Below are positions 1 through 7,246 of a DNA stretch of 38,445 nucleotides, piece by piece. The position numbers and the translations under genes are program-made. Below the pieces are notes generated by a model that saw only the letters and a program-made list of their open reading frames with translations, was not told the origin of the DNA and searched no databases. The stretch lies in IMG/VR virus record IMGVR_UViG_3300035633_000149, positions 1-38,445 of that record. The stretch is one strand, 5' to 3'. The stretch's first letter is position 1. Every line of letters starts with the position of its first letter. The stretch is from a virus.

Positions 1-2
1 AG

Positions 3-110
3 AGTGCGGAGAGTTTGCTTAGGGAATGTGTTGCCGAGTTTAAATCCTATGATGAATACCATAACTTATGGAATAAAATATCAGCCCTACTGGAGTCGAG
101 TGATGAGTGA
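3..110 (+). CDS. C-terminal end of an unknown protein (5' end outside window)
   Basis: The frame is open from the first base and ends at TGA 108-110. It gives a 35-residue tail rich in Glu, Ser and Leu, ending ALLESSDE. I do not recognise it. Its stop overlaps an ATG at 103 by 8 bases, as in a coupled operon. That ATG opens only a 13-codon frame (see the fragment at 103-144), so the original downstream partner appears to have been separated from it. The reading is supported by coding-like composition only, and the upstream part is not visible. Confidence 0.5.
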   Translation, partial: SAESLLRECVAEFKSYDEYHNLWNKISALLESSDE

Positions 111-115
111 GCCGA
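89..115. repeat. 27-bp direct repeat, left copy
   Basis: This stretch is identical to 663-689. It contains a GGAG ribosome binding site, a TGA stop and an ATGAGTGAGCC start. The two copies flank the DNA methylase gene and are 574 bp apart, start to start. The copy spans the junction between the gene ending at 110 and a short frame starting at 103. Confidence 0.9.
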
Positions 116-144
116 AAGAGTATATGGAGAGTATATGGTTATAA
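103..144 (+). pseudogene. 13-codon fragment resembling the start of the gene at 677
   Basis: The frame reads MSEPKEYMESIWL and then stops. The gene at 677 starts MSEPRDFES. Both use the same GGAG site and start codon inside the 27-bp repeat. The simplest reading is that the original gene began here, directly after the gene ending at 110, and that insertion of the methylase segment left this short relic while the second repeat copy restored a start at 677. Chance similarity beyond the repeat is possible, because only a few residues are involved. Confidence 0.4.
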
Positions 145-641
145 CAAGAAAGTGGGCAATGCCAAGCAGAGATACTTTAAGCATTAAGCCTATATATGAG
201 TGGGCCGATAAATACCTAATCGAGTCTAAAACCAGTGTTGACCCCTTTGCTAAAGATTGCACTGTTGCACAAATTACAAATGACCTTAATCCAAACACAA
301 AAGCCATGTTTCACATGAAGGCCGATGAATTTTTGTCGCAGCAAAATCAATTTGATTTGGTGATTTTTGACCCGCCATATTCCTTGAGGCAAATTAAAGA
401 GTGTTATAACGGTGTCGGCATTGGCTTTACCCATAAAGATAGTCAAAACTGTGTGAGGTGGACTATTGAGAGGGATATCATTAGCAGTAAACAAAAGGCG
501 GGCGATATCGTCTTGAGTTTCGGCTGGACATCAACGTGCATGGGCAAGAAACGTGGCTACACTATTGACTCAATTCTTTTGTGTTCACATGGTCCAGCCC
601 ATAACGATACTATTTGTGTGGCTGAATATAAATGCGACTAA
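135..641 (+). CDS. DNA methylase, DPPY (adenine-N6 type)
   Basis: Probable S-adenosylmethionine-dependent DNA methyltransferase of 168 residues. The catalytic DPPY lies at residues 79-82 after a hydrophobic strand (LVIF). A SVDPF segment at 35-39 and an NDLNP segment at 49-53 resemble the cofactor-binding side of small phage adenine methylases. It is shorter than bacterial Dam, with no obvious target recognition domain, as is usual for compact phage versions. The ATG at 135 has GGAG 5 bases upstream. Likely roles are evasion of host restriction or marking of phage DNA; the target sequence cannot be read from the gene. It lies between 27-bp direct repeats, suggesting it was inserted as a unit. 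Confidence 0.8.
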   Translation: MVITRKWAMPSRDTLSIKPIYEWADKYLIESKTSVDPFAKDCTVAQITNDLNPNTKAMFHMKADEFLSQQNQFDLVIFDPPYSLRQIKECYNGVGIGFTHKDSQNCVRWTIERDIISSKQKAGDIVLSFGWTSTCMGKKRGYTIDSILLCSHGPAHNDTICVAEYKCD

Positions 642-662
642 TGACAAAAAGAAAAATTGACA

Positions 663-689
663 ACTGGAGTCGAGTGATGAGTGAGCCGA
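663..689. repeat. 27-bp direct repeat, right copy
   Basis: Perfect copy of 89-115. It supplies the GGAG site (666-669) and ATG (677) of the following gene, which is why I choose 677 as that gene's start. Confidence 0.9.
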
Positions 690-1000
690 GAGATTTTGAA
701 TCAGCAAAACGTGGGGTTAACTATGCCTGGGAACATGAAGTCAGACACTGGGAAGAAAAATACTATAAACTACAAAAACTATGTGGCGACTTAGAGTTAA
801 GTGCTGCCAGAGCCAAATGGGAGCGCGACGACCTTGAAAAGAAACTCAAGATAGCTTTGGATGCCTTAGAGAAGGCAAGCTCAAGATTGATAATTGGTTC
901 GAGAGAATTTAATCCAGAAACAGATAGTATGGCAATGCATAGAGCGTCTCAAATGGCATTAATTGAAATGCAACAAGCCCTAAACAAGATAGGCGGTTAG
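677..1000 (+). CDS. Unknown helical/coiled-coil protein
   Basis: A 107-residue charged protein. Residues about 15-75 have heptad-like Leu spacing with many Glu, Lys and Arg, so a coiled coil is likely. No catalytic motif is seen. An in-frame ATG at 641 overlaps the methylase stop (TAATGA) and would add 12 residues, but it has no Shine-Dalgarno. The ATG at 677 has GGAG at 7 bases spacing. Function is unknown; it sits in a run of small early-type genes. Confidence 0.6.
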   Translation: MSEPRDFESAKRGVNYAWEHEVRHWEEKYYKLQKLCGDLELSAARAKWERDDLEKKLKIALDALEKASSRLIIGSREFNPETDSMAMHRASQMALIEMQQALNKIGG

Positions 1001-1003
1001 AGT

Positions 1004-1243
1004 ATGACAAAAGAGTTAAAAAAACAGTTGAACGAAAATATTGATGGGTTTTTACAAGACACTCAGGACATTTTTGAGATTGGTGAATTGTCAGATTTAA
1101 AAGTTCAATTTCATTTTTCTAAAAGCATGGAACCTGAAAACTCAGTAATGGTAATCGCATCAAAAACTGAGAAATGGCATATTGAAAATAATAAAGTGAT
1201 TGATGCCCTCGACGAGATAGGCGGTGAGAGTGCGGGTAATTGA
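1004..1243 (+). CDS. Unknown small acidic protein
   Basis: A 79-residue protein, helical at the start and predicted mixed later, with no recognisable motif. It begins 3 bases after the previous stop. The end of this gene and the end of the previous one share a short stretch (GATAGGCGGT followed by AGAGT), so both proteins end in or near IGG. This may be a small duplication. Function is not assigned. Confidence 0.55.
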   Translation: MTKELKKQLNENIDGFLQDTQDIFEIGELSDLKVQFHFSKSMEPENSVMVIASKTEKWHIENNKVIDALDEIGGESAGN

Positions 1244-1273
1244 CAGACTAACAAGAACCAAAGGAAAAATTAC

Positions 1274-1459
1274 ATGGAAATAAACGTAGGTATAAAGATA
1301 CACCCAAACAATAAACAAGTTTTAAAAACCATGATTATTCGTGTTGATCTTGCAGAAAATGAAGTTATTGCAATCGACCAAGACTTTCAAGATCGCATGG
1401 CCGAGGAAATAAAGCCCATAATAGAACATGAGATCGAAGGCACTAGGGAAATGGATTAA
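1274..1459 (+). CDS. Unknown 61-residue protein
   Basis: Begins at an ATG with AAGGAAA about 7 bases upstream. The sequence alternates hydrophobic and charged residues (GIKIHP, IIRVDL, VIAIDQ) and looks like a small beta-sheet domain with a C-terminal helix. I recognise no family. It belongs to the same rightward run of early-type small genes. Confidence 0.55.
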   Translation: MEINVGIKIHPNNKQVLKTMIIRVDLAENEVIAIDQDFQDRMAEEIKPIIEHEIEGTREMD

Positions 1460-1477
1460 GTTCCAAAGGAGAGAATA

Positions 1478-1588
1478 TTGATTGAAATACTAATGGCCTT
1501 AATTATTAACAGCACAGAAATTGACGAGCACGAAGAGTGGCTAGGTGCCGACGCTTGGGCTTGTCAGGAGGTTTTAACTAATGAATGA
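1478..1588 (+). CDS. Small 36-residue protein with TTG start
   Basis: Starts at TTG 1478 with a strong AAGGAGAG (1466-1473) 4 bases upstream, and ends at TGA 1586-1588, overlapping the next start by 8 bases. The product begins MIEILMALIINSTEIDEHEE and is acidic with several Trp. An ATG at 1493 could also start it, giving 31 residues. The strong ribosome binding site in an otherwise empty gap, and translational coupling to the next gene, support it. Function is unknown. Confidence 0.5.
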   Translation: MIEILMALIINSTEIDEHEEWLGADAWACQEVLTNE

Positions 1589-1883
1589 AAAACAAAAACT
1601 ATTACAAAGAAAAAAGCGGGCCGAAGAAGGCCTAGAAATTATTCGCCAAACACTGGTGGATCTAACGGAAATTTTGACTGATAGGCCAAGAAAGTCGTCT
1701 TATACTCTTTCTGAACTTTCTTATGAATTGCAAGGAATTGAAAATAAAATATTGTTTAGCGAAGAGTACAAAAATATAAAGGTTTTAATACCAGACCCTT
1801 CAGGCCAATTCGATAACATTGTTCTTACGGATGTTAGCGTTGAGATAACAGACAACAATGAAAAAGTTGTAGTGCTATCGTGA
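1581..1883 (+). CDS. Unknown 100-residue protein, helical N-terminus
   Basis: CAGGAGG sits about 9 bases before the ATG. Residues 1-30 are Lys/Arg/Glu-rich and helical. The C-terminal third (KVLIPDPSGQFDNIVLTDV) looks like beta strands. No family is recognised. It overlaps the small TTG gene upstream and the GTG gene downstream, which suggests coupled translation. Confidence 0.6.
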   Translation: MNEKQKLLQRKKRAEEGLEIIRQTLVDLTEILTDRPRKSSYTLSELSYELQGIENKILFSEEYKNIKVLIPDPSGQFDNIVLTDVSVEITDNNEKVVVLS

Positions 1884-2062
1884 ACGACGACATTAAAAAA
1901 GAAAACGACGCAAAACTAGAGGCTTGGAAAGTCCGGGCCAAAATGTATTATGAATCTAACGGCAAAAACGCGCCTAATCCAGTCGTGGCCGACAAGCAAG
2001 GCCGACTCCACTGGATGAATCGAAAAGACCGGCGCGAAGCCATGAAAAAATCTAAGGGCTAA
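1880..2062 (+). CDS. Unknown basic 60-residue protein
   Basis: Starts at GTG 1880, overlapping the preceding TGA in a GTGA arrangement. The C-terminal half is basic (LHWMNRKDRREAMKKSKG) and may bind nucleic acid, but that is only a guess from charge. It is the last gene of the left operon; a stable hairpin follows at 2076. Confidence 0.6.
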   Translation: MNDDIKKENDAKLEAWKVRAKMYYESNGKNAPNPVVADKQGRLHWMNRKDRREAMKKSKG

Positions 2063-2075
2063 TCCTAGGATGTAA

Positions 2076-2093
2076 GGGCTCCGAAAGGGGCCC
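2076..2093 (+). terminator. GNRA-loop hairpin after left operon
   Basis: GGGCTCC-GAAA-GGGGCCC forms a 7-bp stem with one G-U pair and a GAAA tetraloop. No T-run follows, so it is not a classic intrinsic terminator. It could stabilise the 3' end of the transcript or act with Rho. It lies between the left operon and the promoter at 2104. Confidence 0.4.
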
Positions 2094-2103
2094 AGCCCAC
2101 CAC

Positions 2104-2132
2104 TTGACATTAAACATTGTTAAACATATATA
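2104..2132 (+). promoter_or_regulatory. Near-consensus sigma70 promoter of the replication block
   Basis: TTGACA at 2104-2109, a 17-bp spacer, and TATATA at 2127-2132. The spacer holds a tandem copy of TTAAACAT (2110-2117 and 2120-2127, 10-bp period), on one face of the helix and a plausible operator. The expected transcription start, about 7 bases after the -10 box, is at or next to the ATG at 2139. Confidence 0.65.
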
Positions 2133-2138
2133 GATCGC

Positions 2139-2267
2139 ATGAAAGCTGCAATCTTACTAATAGGCGTACCTTTAATGCTAATATGGTGGCTTCTCCACAT
2201 GAGCTTGTGGGAGGCTTTATTTTGGTTCTTTATTGGGTATGTCATTTATCAATTTAACAAGGAGTAA
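2139..2267 (+). CDS. Small 42-residue membrane protein, possibly leaderless
   Basis: The frame runs from ATG 2139 to TAA 2265-2267. The product is strongly hydrophobic, with two probable membrane segments (about residues 3-20 and 25-38, Trp/Phe/Leu-rich). No Shine-Dalgarno precedes the ATG, which falls where transcription from the promoter at 2104 should start, so leaderless translation is plausible. Its last codons contain the AAGGAG that serves the helicase gene. It could be an early host-membrane-targeting peptide or only a leader ORF. Function is unknown. Confidence 0.5.
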   Translation: MKAAILLIGVPLMLIWWLLHMSLWEALFWFFIGYVIYQFNKE

Positions 2268-2270
2268 ATA

Positions 2271-3692
2271 ATGGCCGAATTCGAGCTAAGACCTTACCAA
2301 ACCGATTCACTTGATCTTATTCGCAAGCATTACGCTAGGGGCACAAAAAAGGTGCTCCTTCACTTGGCCACAGGTGGTGGCAAAACAGTCATTTTCTGCG
2401 AAGTCCTAAAAGGCGTACAAAAAAAAGGCAAAGCCGCAATCATGGTCGTAAGAGGCCGCAAGCTAGTTGACCAAGCGTCAAAGCGGCTTGATAGGGAAGG
2501 CGTAGACCATGGCGTTCTTATGGCTGGCCACAAAAGGTATAAGCCGGATTTGCCAATTCAAGTCTGTAGCATAGACACATTGCGGGCCAGAAATTTGCGT
2601 CCAAGTGCCGATCTTATAGTCATTGACGAGGCTCATTTTGCGACTTCAGATAGCTATAAAAACTTTCTCGCAAAATATCCCAATGCTTTCTTGCTGCCAG
2701 TTACCGCAACCCCTTATACTGAAAAAACTCTCTCTCATTTAGCCCATGAGGTAGTGCATCCAGTTAGCGTTAAAAAGCTCACAAAAGACGGTTACCTAGT
2801 TCCACCACGTTACTTTGCTCCAGCCATTCCTGACTTGTCTGGAGTTAAAACAGTCCAAACCACGGACGGTAAGGACTTCAATAATAAACAGCTCACTGAA
2901 GTCATGTCAGAAGGCGCTATTATTGGAGACATAGTTACCGAATGGAAAGATAAGGCAAAAGGCAAGCCTACAGTTTGCTTTGCCGTATCTGTTAAGCATT
3001 CCCAGGCAATTGCCGACAAGTTTAATTCAGAAGGCATTCCCGCCCAGCATATTGATGCTAATCACTCAGACCGTGAAAGGGAAGAAGCCTACAGGAGGCT
3101 TCAAAATGGAACAATTAAAGTCATTACCAATGTGGGCATACTTTGCACTGGTGTTGATCTGCCTTACCTTGGGTGCATTATTATGGCGCGTCCGACAAAA
3201 TCATATAACCTCTATATCCAGCAAGCAGGAAGAGGAACAAGACCGAACCCGGAAACTGGCAAAAAAGATTTTATACTACTCGATCACTCGGGTAACATCG
3301 CACGACACGGATTCATCTGCGAAGAACGAGAACCATCATTAGGTGAAGAAAAAGTTAAAAAAACCATAACTGTAAGCATTAAAATTTGCCGAAAATGCTT
3401 TTACGCATACCAGGGCAGCAAGTGCCCAGAGTGCGGCAATATGGAAACTAAGCCCAGAGAATTAAAGTCTGTAGACGGCAATTTAAAGGAAATTAAACCA
3501 GAAGACGTTGACCCCGTTCGCATCAAAATGGAAGAATTGAAGGCCATTGCCAAACAACGGGGATATAAGCGCGGATGGGTTTACCACAGACTTTGCGACA
3601 AATTTGGGGAAGAAATAGCAGGCCGCTATATGCCAAAAAGGCAGGTGCCTAGTTGGGTACTGGATCGCTTGCGGAACACAACAATGTCGTAA
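2271..3692 (+). CDS. SF2 DEAH-box DNA helicase with zinc ribbon
   Basis: ATP-dependent nucleic acid helicase or translocase, 473 residues. Visible motifs: RPYQ at 7-10, Walker A ATGGGKT at 33-39, DEAH at 119-122, TATP at 145-148, and motif VI QQAGRGTR at 317-324. A C-terminal CxxC-CxxC zinc ribbon uses Cys 373, 376, 385 and 388. The layout matches the COG1061-like helicases common in phages (UvsW/RecG-like roles in replication restart or recombination). It starts with AAGGAG 6 bases upstream. With the nuclease and primase that follow, it forms the replication block. Confidence 0.9.
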   Translation: MAEFELRPYQTDSLDLIRKHYARGTKKVLLHLATGGGKTVIFCEVLKGVQKKGKAAIMVVRGRKLVDQASKRLDREGVDHGVLMAGHKRYKPDLPIQVCSIDTLRARNLRPSADLIVIDEAHFATSDSYKNFLAKYPNAFLLPVTATPYTEKTLSHLAHEVVHPVSVKKLTKDGYLVPPRYFAPAIPDLSGVKTVQTTDGKDFNNKQLTEVMSEGAIIGDIVTEWKDKAKGKPTVCFAVSVKHSQAIADKFNSEGIPAQHIDANHSDREREEAYRRLQNGTIKVITNVGILCTGVDLPYLGCIIMARPTKSYNLYIQQAGRGTRPNPETGKKDFILLDHSGNIARHGFICEEREPSLGEEKVKKTITVSIKICRKCFYAYQGSKCPECGNMETKPRELKSVDGNLKEIKPEDVDPVRIKMEELKAIAKQRGYKRGWVYHRLCDKFGEEIAGRYMPKRQVPSWVLDRLRNTTMS

Positions 3693-4036
3693 ATAAAACT
3701 ATTTTGCGCATTTCTCAATCTGGCCTTGCCCGCGTATGGCGCAACGAAACTGGGAAGGCCATTAAACTTTCATACGTTAAAGCTATTCAAAAAGGCGAGT
3801 TGGATCTTCAAGATATAATGCGCGGATGCTTTAGTTTTGGACTTAACGGATCTGCCGACATTTTGGGGATTTGCATTAACGGAAAATTTCTAGCCATTGA
3901 AATCAAAACTGGTAACGCAAAGCAATCTAAAGACCAAAAGGCATTTCAGAAAATGGTGCAACGCTTTAACGGTATTTATATTCTTGCCAGAGATCCAGAC
4001 CAAGCGTTATCCATATTAAACCAGATATTGGATTAA
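3653..4036 (+). CDS. VRR-NUC-type nuclease (PD-(D/E)xK fold)
   Basis: A 127-residue protein starting at TTG 3653, overlapping the helicase end by 40 bases. The core GSADILG (about 66-72), the strand FLAIEIKTGNAKQSKDQ (about 80-96) with EIK, and the following Gln match the PD-(D/E)xK pattern D...ExK...Q of stand-alone VRR-NUC proteins. In phages these lie beside SF2 helicases and are thought to cut structured or branched DNA. No ATG start is available in frame, and the start is the least certain part. Confidence 0.8.
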   Translation: MGTGSLAEHNNVVNKTILRISQSGLARVWRNETGKAIKLSYVKAIQKGELDLQDIMRGCFSFGLNGSADILGICINGKFLAIEIKTGNAKQSKDQKAFQKMVQRFNGIYILARDPDQALSILNQILD

Positions 4037-4069
4037 AATCACAGCAGCACAGACTCAGCAGGGGGATTT

Positions 4070-6625
4070 ATGACGTTGTACGAACAACTGCATCAAAATG
4101 GCTATACCTTTTCACCAGTTCTTGATGGAAATATTCACAGGTTTAAAAAAGATGGATCTTGCAGGAAAAAGACTGCATGGTTTGTAGGTTGGGAAAACTT
4201 CACAAAAAAAGGTGAGAAGTACGAAGTCGCTATTTATGGGGATTGGAAAACAGGAGAAAAACATGAGTACAAAGACGAAACCAAAAAGTTATCAAAGCAA
4301 GAGCAAAAAGAAGTCCGAAAACAAATACAAAACCACCAGCAAAACCTCGAAGCTGAAAGGGAAAGGCTCAGACAAGAAGCCGCAGATAATTGTAAGGCGA
4401 CGTGGGAAATAGCCCAAGAGGGCACAGACTCCGAATACTTTAAACGCAAAAAAATATCTAAACCCTACGGCACGAAAACAGTCATGGTCGAAGACGGTGA
4501 CGCGGTTTTGGTGCCCACCAGGGACATAAAAGGAAAGCTCTGGGGCTTTCAAAAGATTATGCCAGATGGCTCTAAAATCTTTGTTGAAAACCAAAAAATA
4601 TCAGAATGCTTTCATTCAATTGGTGACTTAAAAAACGCTAACACTATATATATAACAGAGGGCTTTGCCACCGGGGCAAGTATCAGTTCAGTCATAAACT
4701 CCCAATGTGCTGTTGTGGTTTGTTTTTCGGCTAACAATCTTGTCTCGGTGGCTCGTCTTCTTAAAAAGAAATTCCAGCAAGCGGCATTTGTGGTTTGCGG
4801 TGATGACGACCAATTTACAGAAATAAACGAACAACCCTACAACACTGGCCGCATAAAAGCAGAAGAAGCTGCCAAGGCCTGCACCGGAAAAGCCATATTT
4901 CCAAAGTTTGCAAGCCTAGATTCAAAGCCTACAGACTTTAATGATTTGCACGTTTTGGAAGGGCTCAACACATTAAAAGATCAAATTTTAGGAGTAGAGC
5001 CGGAAGTGGGTGATTACATTATTCCACTCGGCCACATTGATAATAAATATTATTACATATCTTCAGACCAAAAGAGCATTATTTGCTACGGATCATCTTC
5101 CCACACTGCCGACAATCTTCTAGGTTTAATGCCACTTGAATATTGGGAAACACAATACCCAGGAGCAACGGATAGGACTCCCGTCGATTGGATGGCAGCC
5201 AAAAGTGATTTAATGACCAAGTGCCGTCGCCGCGGGCTTTACAAAATATCCAACTCCCGCGGGTGTGGAGCCTGGAAAGAGAAAAATGGCCTGGTTTTAA
5301 ACCTTGGAGACTCTCTTTGGTATGAAGGATCTATTAAGCCTTTTCGTAGCTTCAAGACTAAATATATTTATGAGTCTTCTGGGAATAATTATTTAATTCC
5401 GGGCGAGGATATTTTAACGGTGTCCGAAAGTATGGATTTTCTTAATTTGCTTTCCAAGCTCTCTTGGGAAAGGGGAAATTCATTTATGTTTTTAGGCGGC
5501 TGGCTAGGCTTGGCACCTTTTTGTGGAGCAATTGAGTGGAGGCCCCACCTCTGGATAACAGGTTCGAGAGGCACCGGGAAATCAACCATTATGGACGACA
5601 TAGTGGGGCCTCTAATTTCTGGATATTCCAAAAGGTTTGAGGGCGACACAACGGAAGCTGGAATTAGGCAGACTATTGGCACGGATGCCCTGCCCGTTTT
5701 ATTTGACGAGCTGGAAACCGAAAGAGATCCCCGCAGAGTCCAGAGCATTATTAAGCTATTCAGAAGTGCGAGCTCTCACAATTCAGGGCCCGTAATTAAG
5801 GGATCTGCCGGCGGGGAGGCAAAAGAGTTCAACACTCGGTTTGCAGCTATTGTTTCCTCAATTAACGTCAACTTGGCCCAGCAGCAGGACGAAAGCCGAT
5901 TTACGGTGGCTTCACTTAAAAAAGACGTGAACAGCTACGAGCAATTTAGGCAAATTCAAAAAGACATTAGTGGCATGATTACAGATGATTTTGCTCAGAG
6001 GTTCTTTAATAGATCCATTGCCCTGTATGACGTTTATTGCGCCAATTATGCGGTGCTCTTGGAAACAATCGCAAAACGCCATGACGCACGCACGGGACAG
6101 CAGTACGGGGCGCTACTGGCCGGCTATGCGATATTAGAGCAAGACCATGCTGTATGCCCAGACCAAGCCGAATACTACGTTGATATGGCCAAAATCGGTG
6201 AAGTCAGGGACGAAATGACCGAAGACGTGGAAGTGGACTGCTTTAACCATTTGCTCAATCAGACAGTGCGCGTCAATGGACCGGTCTCCCCGGCACAAGA
6301 TATTAGTGTCTACATGGCCATAGAAAATTGCTACGACTTTGGAAATCCGCTTCATCCTACAGAAAACAAAAGGCCCTATGAGTGGCGCAAGTCGCTTTCG
6401 ATGTGGGGCGTTAGATGCGAGGATGATGGAATATATGTTGCCAATCGGCATCCGAAATTGAAGGAAGTTTTTAAAGACACTCCGTGGCATGATAATATGT
6501 GGCAGCAACACCTTGCCAAAATTGAAGGCAGTCTAAAAAACCAGCCTTTGCACTTCACAAACGTAAAAAGTACAAAAAGTGTGAAGATTCCGGTAGACGC
6601 AGTGCTTAATATCTTACCAAAATGA
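4070..6625 (+). CDS. Primase/helicase: TOPRIM plus DUF927-like ATPase
   Basis: Large 851-residue replication protein. Residues about 190-295 form a TOPRIM domain: ITEGFATG near 195-202, CGDDD near 244-248, DFNDLH near 289-294. The second half is an ATPase with Walker A GSRGTGKST at 498-506 and an acidic Walker B strand (VLFDELE) near 543-549, as in DUF927/P4-alpha-like helicases. It should make primers and unwind DNA at the fork. Residues 80-115 are a Gln/Glu/Lys-rich coiled coil. AGGGGG precedes the ATG. The presumed origin lies directly downstream. Confidence 0.85.
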   Translation: MTLYEQLHQNGYTFSPVLDGNIHRFKKDGSCRKKTAWFVGWENFTKKGEKYEVAIYGDWKTGEKHEYKDETKKLSKQEQKEVRKQIQNHQQNLEAERERLRQEAADNCKATWEIAQEGTDSEYFKRKKISKPYGTKTVMVEDGDAVLVPTRDIKGKLWGFQKIMPDGSKIFVENQKISECFHSIGDLKNANTIYITEGFATGASISSVINSQCAVVVCFSANNLVSVARLLKKKFQQAAFVVCGDDDQFTEINEQPYNTGRIKAEEAAKACTGKAIFPKFASLDSKPTDFNDLHVLEGLNTLKDQILGVEPEVGDYIIPLGHIDNKYYYISSDQKSIICYGSSSHTADNLLGLMPLEYWETQYPGATDRTPVDWMAAKSDLMTKCRRRGLYKISNSRGCGAWKEKNGLVLNLGDSLWYEGSIKPFRSFKTKYIYESSGNNYLIPGEDILTVSESMDFLNLLSKLSWERGNSFMFLGGWLGLAPFCGAIEWRPHLWITGSRGTGKSTIMDDIVGPLISGYSKRFEGDTTEAGIRQTIGTDALPVLFDELETERDPRRVQSIIKLFRSASSHNSGPVIKGSAGGEAKEFNTRFAAIVSSINVNLAQQQDESRFTVASLKKDVNSYEQFRQIQKDISGMITDDFAQRFFNRSIALYDVYCANYAVLLETIAKRHDARTGQQYGALLAGYAILEQDHAVCPDQAEYYVDMAKIGEVRDEMTEDVEVDCFNHLLNQTVRVNGPVSPAQDISVYMAIENCYDFGNPLHPTENKRPYEWRKSLSMWGVRCEDDGIYVANRHPKLKEVFKDTPWHDNMWQQHLAKIEGSLKNQPLHFTNVKSTKSVKIPVDAVLNILPK

Positions 6626-6889
6626 AAATGGTAATGAAGTGGTAATGAGAATTCCTTAATGATTTCAGGTGTCTACCAAAATTACCAAAATTACCACTTT
6701 TGCGCGAAGAGATATATATAAATAAATAAATAAATAATATTATGCGTTATTTTATTTTTTTATCTCCTAGTATCTATAATAATAATAATGGTAATAAAAG
6801 TAATATAATAATAATAATAATAGAAAGGCCAAAAAAATCAATAACTTAATGCAATGCACAAATCTTACCGCGTAGGTAAGATTGGTAAT
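6614..6889. other. Candidate replication origin with GGTAA/TTACC iterons
   Basis: GGTAAT occurs at 6630, 6641, 6790 and 6884. The complement ATTACC occurs at 6681 and 6690, inside a 9-bp tandem repeat (ACCAAAATT, 6675-6692), and TTACC also at 6614. A perfect palindrome with 9-bp arms lies at 6861-6869 and 6875-6883 (AATCTTACC-GCGTA-GGTAAGATT). Between them is a very AT-rich stretch with TAAA and AATAAT runs (about 6710-6835) suited to duplex opening. It follows the primase/helicase gene. Repeats and position are seen; the origin role is inferred. Confidence 0.5.
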
Positions 6890-7027
6890 ATTGGTCAGCT
6901 CTACAAAATATTTTCTGATTGGAGTGCGGCGGCGATGAACCGCAGCAATTTAACCTAGACTCACTCGGATTTGGCCCCTAGACTTTCACTGTTGCCTTTT
7001 TTTGCAGTTAGGTAGGGTTAGGGTTAC
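6890..7027. other. Rest of the 400-bp non-coding region upstream of the packaging genes
   Basis: No coding frame is visible on either strand. It holds a small TGCGG/CCGCA stem near 6926-6946, two copies of CCTAGACT (6954-6961 and 6977-6984), and a T7 run near 6998. It ends with TAGGGTTAGGG just before the next ATG, probably serving as a weak ribosome binding site. A promoter or packaging site could lie here, but none can be shown. Confidence 0.35.
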
Positions 7028-7237
7028 ATGGAAACTAAAAACGTTAAATTCGTGGCTTTCCTGCGGTTACAGGACATTTATCCCAGTAAAGTCGAAAAAT
7101 TCGCTCGCGGAAAAGCTAAATACATTTTCGCCGATCTCACTCCAGATAAATGGAATCAACTAAAGCTCGACTTCGATAGGTCCGATTACCTCAAATATGC
7201 ACAAGCTCTCGACTCTGTGGTAGACTTGGCTTATTAG
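7028..7237 (+). CDS. DUF5659-like small protein
   Basis: A 69-residue protein with a hydrophobic start (VKFVAFLRL), a central GKAKYIFADL strand, a WNQLKLDF helix and a final YAQALDSVVDL helix. This order resembles DUF5659, a family of small phage proteins of unknown role often found near terminase. It lies 9 bases before the terminase small subunit and is probably co-transcribed with it. The family call is by pattern only. Confidence 0.55.
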   Translation: METKNVKFVAFLRLQDIYPSKVEKFARGKAKYIFADLTPDKWNQLKLDFDRSDYLKYAQALDSVVDLAY

Positions 7238-7246
7238 AGGGGAATC

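Noticed and set aside
6710-6835. TAAA and AATAAT runs as a possible CRISPR or satellite array
   Set aside because: Units are 3-4 bases with no spacers; simple AT-rich sequence consistent with an unwinding region.
6998-7024. TTAGGG-like tandem (TAGGGTTAGGG) before the gene at 7028
   Set aside because: Only two units; more likely a weak ribosome binding region than any telomere-like element.
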